DNA of 42,726 nucleotides from Lachnospiraceae bacterium. Its GTDB lineage: Bacteria > Bacillota > Clostridia > Lachnospirales > Lachnospiraceae. The position numbers were made by a program, and so were the translations under genes. The stretch spans positions 1-42,726 of the forward strand of contig JAFVBE010000004.1 of NCBI GenBank assembly GCA_017480195.1. Direction: 5' to 3'. Positions 36,835 through 42,726 of this stretch are shown here, one piece after another. The stretch's first letter is position 1, and each line of letters starts with the position of its first letter. A model generated the notes under the pieces. The model searched no databases. It was not told the origin of the DNA and saw only the letters and a list, made by a program, of their open reading frames with translations.

Positions 36835-37539
36835 TCATATCCTGAACCTTTTCGCAAGTTCGCTTGTAGACTTTTTATCTCCCAAAAATACTATCAATGC
36901 AAATACAAATATCGAAACTGCGGCAGCTATAATTGACAACAGCTTGAATTTGAAAGTTCCAATCCTGACTATGACAGCACATACCAGACTTACTATAATT
37001 CCAAGCAGCGAAACCATAAGATACAACTGACAGTTTCTAAAATTAACCATGGATAATATGAACACTACCATTTCAAGTACAAGCACAATAATTGGTATAC
37101 CATAGTTTATCGACCATCCATTTGCTCCGTAAGTATAATCTATAATCAGTATAAGCGGTATGGCAGCAAGCATCTGAAGGGCAAGCTTAGCCCTATGGCT
37201 TACATTTCTTTGAAACGAGTATATAATCGTAAAGCATATATATACGAATATCGCACCCGTAACCAGCGACCATGCTTTGTCATTTTTTCCAAGCACATTT
37301 ATAAGTATTAAAAGCGCTTCTATAAGTATTGACAGAAATATGCTTAATCGGATAACAAATCGGATAACCTTACGCTTCTTTATAACATCAGGATAGCTTA
37401 TCGACTTGGATTGATATATACCGAGATTCCCCGTTTTGTCATTATCCATATCATCCGACAGCTCAAGCACGGATTTGCACAGTGGACAGACAATCGAATC
37501 ATCCAATATATTCACATTACATTTTCTACATCTATTCAT
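36835..37539 (-). CDS. Zinc-ribbon membrane protein (DUF6320-like)
   Basis: The 234-residue protein begins with a CxxC...CxxC zinc ribbon (CRKCN and CPLCK within the first 22 residues), a linker, and six TM segments (from about 62 to 218). The start at 37539 lies inside the end of the preceding acyltransferase gene (8-bp overlap), so translation is coupled. I recall such proteins beside condensation-fold acyltransferases in Clostridia; the function is unknown. It probably acts with its neighbours, which is inference. Confidence 0.8.
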   Translation of the reverse strand: MNRCRKCNVNILDDSIVCPLCKSVLELSDDMDNDKTGNLGIYQSKSISYPDVIKKRKVIRFVIRLSIFLSILIEALLILINVLGKNDKAWSLVTGAIFVYICFTIIYSFQRNVSHRAKLALQMLAAIPLILIIDYTYGANGWSINYGIPIIVLVLEMVVFILSMVNFRNCQLYLMVSLLGIIVSLVCAVIVRIGTFKFKLLSIIAAAVSIFVFALIVFLGDKKSTSELAKRFRI

Positions 37540-38806
37540 AATAAGCACCATTACTTTCTATAGTTACATCTATGCCGTCCTCAACCATGCGTCTAAAAAA
37601 AGCCTTCTGTACATGAGTTTCTCTGATACAGGAGCTGAATGTAAATACAAGGGTATCCTTATAAGAACATATCGCCCCCTTCACATTCTGTCCAGGAGAG
37701 GTGGATAGCACAGCCGAAAAGTGATTTATATATTTTTCATAATCAGGGCTTACAGTTATTAGTCCCATATTCGTCACAGTAGTAGTGTTAGCCTTAGCCG
37801 ATGCAAGATATACACGCTTCATAACTATATTTTTCAAAAAAAGCGGTACGGCACGCAACATTTTATTTTCTTCGTTGGAAACATTATAAGACAATATATC
37901 CTCAAGATTTTCCTTTGTAACCTGCTTCTTCAAGCCATCCGCAACCTCCTTTAAAACCTCCTCAAAGGTGTAATTATCCTTCTTCGGATAAAATGTTGCC
38001 GATACGATGGCAAAAAAATTCTTCAAAGTATTTGAATCAAAATAAGGTCTTAGGTTGACCGGCACACAGGCGGAGAATGGTTTTTTGCCTGCCTGTGATT
38101 TCATACATTCTTTATATACCGCCCACGCAAAACTGCCAAGAAGATACTGATTAATCGTAACACCGTATCGCTTGGCTGCATTCTTTATCCCGTCTATCCC
38201 GATATATCCGTGTATAATACCTAATTCAGGCGGTGTGAGCTTCTCACCCTCTATGATAAACGCTTTTTCTTTTTTATATTTTTTCTTCTTGCTCTTCTTA
38301 TAATTTTTAAGATAACTGTCTTCTTTGTCAAGAGAGGTATCCGAATGAAGGATATCCTTATTCGTCTCCTTAAGCTCCGGATACCTGTCTCTTAAATACT
38401 GATAGGTTATCTCCTTAAGGAAAGCCAGAGCTCCGTTGCCATCCGTCACAGCATGAAAGACCTCAAGATTAATACGGTTCTTATAATACGACACGCGGAA
38501 CTGATAATCCTTGTTCATATGCGCATTGATATAACGGCATGGGTATGTGTCCTCTGCCTCAACACGGGGAGCACTGTTATTATTCGTTTCAAAATAATAC
38601 CAGAACATTCCCTCCGTCATCTTGGAATTAAACACATCGAAATAAGGCAGAACCTTATCAAGTGCTCCCTGAAGTATGTCAGGTATGATGTCATATTTTA
38701 AAGTCACGGAAATCCTATACACATTACTCATACTTTCACTGACAATCATCGGGAAAAGATTGGCCGTATTATCTAATTTGTCATAGCGTTCGTCTTTGCT
38801 GCTCAT
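37532..38806 (-). CDS. Condensation/alcohol acetyltransferase-fold protein
   Basis: The 424-residue protein has the catalytic-type motif HAVTDGNG (an HxxxDG box) at about residue 130 and the tail motif region TNMGLITVSPDYEKYI, both characteristic of the CoA-dependent acyltransferase/condensation fold (WES/alcohol acetyltransferase branch). The basic segment KKSKKKKYKKEK divides the two lobes. ATG at 38806 follows AAAGGAAAG. With the zinc-ribbon membrane protein and the esterase it forms an acyl-transfer/acyl-cleavage cassette. The substrate is unknown. Confidence 0.82.
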   Translation of the reverse strand: MSSKDERYDKLDNTANLFPMIVSESMSNVYRISVTLKYDIIPDILQGALDKVLPYFDVFNSKMTEGMFWYYFETNNNSAPRVEAEDTYPCRYINAHMNKDYQFRVSYYKNRINLEVFHAVTDGNGALAFLKEITYQYLRDRYPELKETNKDILHSDTSLDKEDSYLKNYKKSKKKKYKKEKAFIIEGEKLTPPELGIIHGYIGIDGIKNAAKRYGVTINQYLLGSFAWAVYKECMKSQAGKKPFSACVPVNLRPYFDSNTLKNFFAIVSATFYPKKDNYTFEEVLKEVADGLKKQVTKENLEDILSYNVSNEENKMLRAVPLFLKNIVMKRVYLASAKANTTTVTNMGLITVSPDYEKYINHFSAVLSTSPGQNVKGAICSYKDTLVFTFSSCIRETHVQKAFFRRMVEDGIDVTIESNGAYYE

Positions 38807-38844
38807 ATAACTTTCCTTTAACAAAAATCAATTTATATCTAAAC

Positions 38845-39600
38845 TTATTTTTCTGTAGGAGCCATAAGCACAGTTCCGGTTCCTCTGTAAACATTTACAA
38901 GTCCTTCTCCTGATACCGCGGAGCCGATTAATGACTTGCTGGATTTTTCTACGGTAAACTGCAATGAGCCTGACCATGCGATAGCCATATTTCCGTCAAT
39001 CTTAACCTCGTCATCCTGAAGATTAAAGGATATAAGCTCCTGCTGTGGTACAGGGCTTTCCAATACTGCTATACCCTGTCCCATAAGGCTTAGGTTAAAT
39101 AATCCCTCACCGCCAAGTGCTGCTGAGGATAAATTACTTCTTGCCACAACCTTATCCTGTAATGTATTGTCGCACGCAAGGAAAAGACCGTCTTGAAGCA
39201 CGATTGATCCCCACTGCGCCACATCTACCATAATTATATGCTTGTATGTAGGTTCAAGCATTACATAACCCTGACCTACATATTCAGGCTTTGCAACTGT
39301 CTCGCCGGTTACTGCAGCGCCAACCATCTTACCTAAGAAATTACCGGCTTTGACACCTGAGGTCATTGATACATTTCCTATCATCCACTGCATAGCACCC
39401 GCCTGCACCTTAGTGCCGGTGTTATTAAGCTCAATAAGCACCTGTCTTTTGCGTACATTCATCTTAGACGCAAAATACTCCGTAGCAGCAGTTCCCGGTG
39501 TAACTGACAAGTCCTGCTGGTGCTCATACACCCTGTACTGTCCAAGCTGGTTGATACAAGGCATATTCTGATTGTCAAATAAGTTGTTAATCTGATACAT
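38845..39600 (-). CDS. AIM24 family protein
   Basis: The 251-residue all-beta protein shows the AIM24/TRAP-like repeats with glycine turns (KVQAGAMQWMIGNV, GEGLFNLSLMGQGIAVL, GEGLVNVYRGTGTVLMAP). Bacterial members are common and functionally obscure; the yeast homologue is mitochondrial. GGGGGAAACGAAC precedes ATG. It lies next to the tRNA-Thr gene on the same strand. Confidence 0.9.
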   Translation of the reverse strand: MYQINNLFDNQNMPCINQLGQYRVYEHQQDLSVTPGTAATEYFASKMNVRKRQVLIELNNTGTKVQAGAMQWMIGNVSMTSGVKAGNFLGKMVGAAVTGETVAKPEYVGQGYVMLEPTYKHIIMVDVAQWGSIVLQDGLFLACDNTLQDKVVARSNLSSAALGGEGLFNLSLMGQGIAVLESPVPQQELISFNLQDDEVKIDGNMAIAWSGSLQFTVEKSSKSLIGSAVSGEGLVNVYRGTGTVLMAPTEK

Positions 39601-39637
39601 GTTCGTTTCCCCCTTTTTATTCTTTAATAAAAGAAAA

Positions 39638-39710
39638 AGCTTCTGATGGGACTCGAACCCACGACCTACGCATTACGAATGCGACGCTCTACCAACTGAG
39701 CCACAGAAGC
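39638..39710 (-). tRNA. tRNA-Thr (anticodon CGT)
   Basis: A complete cloverleaf is visible on the minus strand: acceptor GCTTCTG/CAGAAGC, D arm GCTC-AGTTGGTA-GAGC, anticodon loop TTCGTAA (CGT, reading ACG), T arm GTGGG-TTCGAGT-CCCAT. CCA is not encoded; TTTTTC follows. The first anticodon-stem pair (27-43) is T-T, otherwise normal. A promoter TTGTAT-17-TATAAT lies at 39725-39753. Confidence 0.95.
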
Positions 39711-39724
39711 TTACAACAAAAATT

Positions 39725-39753
39725 ATTATAGCATTTCATTAGAAAAAATACAA
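39725..39753 (-). promoter_or_regulatory. Promoter of tRNA-Thr
   Basis: Minus-strand TTGTAT (39748-39753), 17 bp, TATAAT (39725-39730) with extended -10 TGC, 15 bp before the tRNA 5' end. Confidence 0.65.
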
Positions 39754-39809
39754 TATCAGCAAATATAAAAATTATATCATTATATAGCAATTAGCAATAA
39801 TCATAATTA

Positions 39810-40304
39810 TTATTCAGTATTTTCCATATCACGCTTTGCAATGCACACATGTTCCACATACACGGCTGCGTTCTCCCTGATATTCTCTATCTCCTCACCA
39901 GTGAGCTTTCTGATAATCTTGGCAGGATTGCCATAGACCATAGAGCCCTCCGGTATCTGCATCCTCTGTGTCACCAAAGCTCCCGCACCTATTATGCAAT
40001 TATCTCCGATAACCGCATCATTTAACACTATTGCACCCATGCCTATTAATACATTGTCTCCGACTATACAGCCGTGAACTATCGCTCCATGTCCGACGGT
40101 CACTCCACTTCCTAATTTAAGCTTATGCCCTCTGTCAACATGCAGAACCGCCAAATCCTGTATATTAGTATCGTTACCTATCTCAATCGTATCACTGTCA
40201 CCACGGATTACCGCATTGTACCATATGCCACAGTTTTTACCTATAGTGACATTTCCGATAATCTTAGCCCCCGGTGCTATATAAACTGTTCTGTCTATCT
40301 GCAT
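39810..40304 (-). CDS. Gamma-carbonic anhydrase family hexapeptide protein
   Basis: The 164-residue protein is a left-handed beta-helix of hexapeptide repeats (IIGNVTIG, VIGDNCIIGAG...) with the three candidate metal-binding His residues (VLHVDRGH, TVGHGAIVHG) of the gamma-CA/YrdA/PaaY family. It may be a carbonic anhydrase or a non-catalytic relative. The end NPAKIIRKLT and the C-terminal helix are typical. It is transcribed toward the tRNA promoter. Confidence 0.92.
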   Translation of the reverse strand: MQIDRTVYIAPGAKIIGNVTIGKNCGIWYNAVIRGDSDTIEIGNDTNIQDLAVLHVDRGHKLKLGSGVTVGHGAIVHGCIVGDNVLIGMGAIVLNDAVIGDNCIIGAGALVTQRMQIPEGSMVYGNPAKIIRKLTGEEIENIRENAAVYVEHVCIAKRDMENTE

Positions 40305-40346
40305 TTATTTTTCTTCCTTTCAAACTAATTAACTTAATTAACAAAC

Positions 40347-40368
40347 AAGCCTGTATAAATACAGGCTT
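40347..40368 (-). terminator. Terminator after HD hydrolase gene
   Basis: A perfect 9-bp stem AAGCCTGTA/TACAGGCTT with a 4-nt loop lies directly after the HD gene stop (40373), followed on the minus strand by GTTTGTTAATT. The T-run is weak. Confidence 0.55.
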
Positions 40369-40372
40369 AAAT

Positions 40373-40813
40373 CTAATTATCAATTTGTTCCTTTTCAAGT
40401 ATGGCATAGGCTTTTTTGTATTTTTCAAGCCTTCGGTAATCTCTGTCCGTAGGGTCCTTAATTCTGTCAGGCTTCATATTATGGGTTAAATCAGCGAGCT
40501 TAACCTTTATTGCAAGAGGGTTTTTCCTAACCTTTTCGATATAATCAAAATAATCTTCATCATCAGCTTTAGTAAGTGTGACAACTGCATCTGTTATCTC
40601 GTCACCGAATACAGGTCTTAAGTCCGCTTCGGTTATGTCAGTATCCTCGATAGTATCATGAAGCCATGCTATAATCTTAAGCTTCGGCTCATCAACATAC
40701 GAAGCCACAGTTCTCGGATGGTTTATGTACTCGACACCACACCTGTCATACTGTCCTTTATGTGCTGCTGTCGCAATCTCTTCTGCTTTTTTCAATAATA
40801 ATTCGTAATCCAT
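40373..40813 (-). CDS. HD-domain protein resembling small (p)ppGpp hydrolases
   Basis: The 146-residue protein has the SpoT/MESH1-type HD layout: AHKGQYDRCGVEYINHP, HD dyad in AWLHDTIEDTD, and KLADLTHNMKPDR, so metal-binding residues are present. There is no synthetase domain. It could hydrolyse (p)ppGpp or a related nucleotide. ATG at 40813 follows GAGG; the frame to 40858 has no site. Confidence 0.8.
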   Translation of the reverse strand: MDYELLLKKAEEIATAAHKGQYDRCGVEYINHPRTVASYVDEPKLKIIAWLHDTIEDTDITEADLRPVFGDEITDAVVTLTKADDEDYFDYIEKVRKNPLAIKVKLADLTHNMKPDRIKDPTDRDYRRLEKYKKAYAILEKEQIDN

Positions 40814-40933
40814 AATAACCTCTTTGCACTTACACTGCCGACATAGATATTGTACCATAATTCAAAACATAATAAAACAATAAAATATCTCGTCGTCTCC
40901 CGACTCAATTTAATACAGGATAACATTTAAAAA

Positions 40934-40966
40934 AATCGGGAAGTCCCATTATAAGACTTCCCGATT
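40934..40966 (-). terminator. Strong terminator, same stem as that after guaA
   Basis: A perfect 12-bp stem AATCGGGAAGTC with its complement is followed on the minus strand by TTTTTTTAAATG. It ends the sortase-substrate fossil. Its TCGGGAAGTC stem matches the terminator at 1926-1956. Confidence 0.9.
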
Positions 40967-40980
40967 TCATTACTGTATAT

Positions 40981-41169
40981 CTACTTCATCAAGCGTCTTC
41001 TAAGTGTAAGATAAAGTCCTGCCATTGCGGAATCAATCATCAACATAACTATCACACCTAAATTAATCTTATCTCCTGTTGTCGGTGCTTTTGGTGTATC
41101 TGCCTTTGGAGCTTCGGTTGTTGGAGTATCAACCTTAGTGGTCGGTGCCTCGGTTGTTGGTGTTTTTAC
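40981..41169 (-). pseudogene. C-terminal remnant of a sortase-anchored surface protein
   Basis: The minus strand encodes 62 residues: a Thr/Pro/Ala repeat (TPTTEAPTTKVDTPTTEAPK), the PTTGD-type sorting signal, a hydrophobic stretch (LGVIVMLMIDSAMAGLYLTL) and a basic end RRRLMK-stop. This is the complete cell-wall sorting module. It is cut off upstream by an in-frame TAG at 41170-41172, and no surface domain precedes it, so it is a fossil. A normal terminator follows it. Confidence 0.8.
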
Positions 41170-41249
41170 CTAAGTTTTAGCTATCTTTTTAACTTTGGAT
41201 AATCAAATTTTGGGAACTGAGTTCCCAAAATTAATACATTCATTTTGAT

Positions 41250-41669
41250 TTATATAGGGCAAATACAATCTTCTATATAATGTTTCAGCTTTGAGTCAGC
41301 AGTAATAAATTTCATTTTCTCTGTCTTAGCCTGAGCTACCAAAAGCCAATCATAAGGGTCTTTATGATTTATTACACTTTCATCCTTTTCAAGTGTTTTC
41401 ATAGCAAGTATATGTTTATTTTCCAGTCTAAGCAGTTCAAACCCTGCATCGTTGCAAAAAGCTATCAATTCTTCTCCTGAAGGCAGATTTTCCTGTGGTC
41501 TTACTATTCTTTTAAGTTCTGTTTCAAATATATTTATTGAACTGTAAAAAATGGTATTCTCAGGATTTAAGAGAATTGTTTTAACAGTATCAGGCAATTT
41601 CTGTCCATCCTTGTCCTCTTCTCCAAGAACCCACAAAAGAATATGTGTATCAAGTAAATAATTCATCAA
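41250..41669 (-). CDS. PIN-domain toxin (VapC-like)
   Basis: The 139-residue protein has the PIN acidic set: D in NYLLDTHILLW, E in NIFETELKR, D in HKDPYDWLL and D in FITADSKL. PIN toxins are Mg-dependent RNases. It overlaps the upstream antitoxin gene by 4 bp (ATGA). It sits in a patch of fossil mobile genes. Confidence 0.9.
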   Translation of the reverse strand: MMNYLLDTHILLWVLGEEDKDGQKLPDTVKTILLNPENTIFYSSINIFETELKRIVRPQENLPSGEELIAFCNDAGFELLRLENKHILAMKTLEKDESVINHKDPYDWLLVAQAKTEKMKFITADSKLKHYIEDCICPI

Positions 41670-41881
41670 TTTAATCCAAACAATTCAGAAGTATTAAAAT
41701 CAATATCATCAAAATCTTTTGATACAGCAATCTTTCCCTTTGCTATGCCAATTCTTTTACTGACATCAATATCTGCATTTGGTTTTTTTGTAAGCTCTTC
41801 AACAAGTGCAGTAACAATAAATAACTGCTCTTCTGTTAAATGTGAAATTTTTTCTATTGTTGAAGTTGGAACTGTAACCAT
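41666..41881 (-). CDS. Antitoxin of the PIN toxin (VapB/DUF2281-like)
   Basis: The 71-residue protein begins MVTVPTSTIEKISHLTEEQLFIVTALVEEL and ends with the segment IGIAKGKIAVSKDFDDIDFNTSELF, which is typical of small antitoxins paired with PIN toxins. GGAGGTAATGCT precedes ATG, supporting the start. Confidence 0.85.
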   Translation of the reverse strand: MVTVPTSTIEKISHLTEEQLFIVTALVEELTKKPNADIDVSKRIGIAKGKIAVSKDFDDIDFNTSELFGLN

Positions 41882-42041
41882 AGCATTACCTCCTATCCTT
41901 GTATAATCCTTTCTGAATAATAAATTATATCTTCATTATTTATCTACTAACTATTATACACAATTCAATGATAAAAACAAATATAAATTGATATTTTTTA
42001 ATCCTTTTGAAGAAATCAGAGTAAAAAATACATATTAAATA

Positions 42042-42395
42042 TGTAACAGTAAACCAAGCAACCAAGAAAGACTAACTATTGATAATGACTATATCTTTAA
42101 AAAAGATAACGGAATGCCATATTACCCTGATTATCCATCAAAGGCATTTTCAAAAATTATTTAAGAAAATCCTGATTTACCTCAGGATATTACATTACAT
42201 GGGCTGCGCTCATCTTGTGTATCAGATTTAATTCATGATAATTATGATGTAAAAAGCGTTCAGGATTGGGTTGGTCACTCAGACAGCCAAACAACAATGG
42301 ATATATACGCCAAAGTAAGAAGTGAAATATCAAAGAAAGAAATATCTGACAAAATGTCCGAAAGAATTAAGAAAAATAGGAAAAAAAATCAATGA
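42042..42395 (+). pseudogene. Broken tyrosine integrase, C-terminal part
   Basis: Reading in one frame gives DNDYIFKKDNGMPYYPDYPS...FSKII-stop(42162-42164)-ENPDLPQDITLHGLRSSCV..., then VQDWVGHSDSQTTMDIYAKV and a basic tail to the TGA at 42393-42395. The catalytic HxLR (HGLRSS), GH (WVGHSD) and Tyr (MDIYA) of a phage/ICE integrase are all present, but an in-frame TAA interrupts it and the N-terminal part is missing. No start or ribosome site is visible. Confidence 0.85.
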
Positions 42396-42726
42396 ATTAT
42401 TAGAATTCATTTTTAAAAATCAGTATCAAATGTAATTTTGATAAAAATAGGAATGCAAATTAATGAATAGCTACTATTCGTTTAAAGATAAATCAAAAGG
42501 AATAATTAGAAAATTTGTTAGAAAAATAAGAAAATGATGAGGTTTTTTTAAATCCTAAAAACCCCCATTTTAAGCCAGTCGATGCGACAGGATTCGAACC
42601 TGCGGTCTCGTCTCCCGACTCGGTCCTCGCTTAACGCTTGCCACCGGCAAGCAGCGACTCTGCGCCCGAACTATGCGTTCGCTCCTTACAAAAGCTCAAT
42701 TTTCGATTCTGTTACCTTGATTAAGA
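42396..42726. other. Post-integrase region with tRNA 3'-end fragment and GC-rich tract
   Basis: 42396-42575 is AT-rich without a gene. At 42587-42603 the minus strand carries a perfect T arm (GCAGG-TTCGAAT-CCTGT, allowing G-T) followed by an acceptor-like CGCATCGAC. The 5' side is not a tRNA: it is a GC-rich tract (42604-42690) with a CTTGCC/GGCAAG hairpin (42637-42651). This is a tRNA 3' end without the rest, as left at an integration site. The right end of the window holds no further gene. Confidence 0.55.

Noticed and set aside
40891-42620. Shared CGTCTCCCGACTC at 40896 and 42608 as att repeats
   Set aside because: A 13-base match is expected by chance in a window of this size and the flanks do not extend it.
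42604-42690. Complete tRNA or tRNA-Sec on the minus strand
   Set aside because: Only the T arm and an acceptor-like 3' strand are present; no D arm, anticodon arm or matching 5' acceptor strand could be found.

Overview
The window looks like a chromosomal segment of a low-GC Firmicute, most likely a Lachnospiraceae-type Clostridium relative. Supporting signs are strong AGGAGG ribosome sites, frequent TTG/GTG starts, an FtsEX/PcsB-like/CtpA cell-wall operon, a CdaR regulator beside an MsmK-type sugar-ABC ATPase, NatAB-like exporters, PxTG-type sortase-signal debris and an F1Fo ATPase operon. Most genes are on the minus strand. The assignment rests on protein-family recognition only; no database search was possible.

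Layout. 1-1900 is the eroded edge of an integrative/mobilizable element: a MobC-like protein, a chimeric ORF ending in a tyrosine-recombinase tail, a small excisionase-like HTH protein, and a divergent XRE repressor with an operator-rich promoter region. It abuts the 3' end of guaA (1967-3576), which carries a one-base frameshift in an A-run. 3838-7860 is ftsE-ftsX-M23 peptidase-ctpA. 7995-11434 holds cdaR, an msmK-like ATPase and a YitT protein. 11539-13766 holds a LytR_C-domain protein divergent from an EF-P-type SDR reductase and an unrecognised gene. 13837-16871 is an ABC exporter with its XRE regulator and a membrane protein. 17327-19039 is a chemoreceptor, followed by a DinJ/RelE-type toxin-antitoxin pair and a HAD phosphatase. 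21116-27526 is the atp operon. 27621-31240 is an ABC exporter with two permeases, and 31368-34689 a two-component system. 34807-38806 holds a nitrilase-family gene, an HSL-type hydrolase, a zinc-ribbon membrane protein and a condensation-fold acyltransferase. 38845-40813 holds AIM24, tRNA-Thr(CGT), a gamma-carbonic-anhydrase-like protein and an HD hydrolase. 40981-42726 is a second decayed accessory patch: a sortase-substrate tail, a PIN toxin-antitoxin pair, a broken integrase and a tRNA 3'-end fragment.

The most notable observations are these. (1) The atp operon has no separate atpH. Instead AtpA starts with about 85 extra residues that match the C-terminal domain of the delta subunit, so this is a delta(C)-alpha fusion, and AtpE carries an unusual signal-peptide-like N-terminal extension. 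(2) Two copies of a dispersed palindromic element (3630-3821 and 16904-17026) keep a nearly identical core while their outer stem and inner loop differ in sequence but stay self-complementary. (3) A 335-bp imperfect palindrome lies downstream of atpC, with a terminator and a competing hairpin beside it. (4) Several gene fossils and junctions record the loss of mobile elements.
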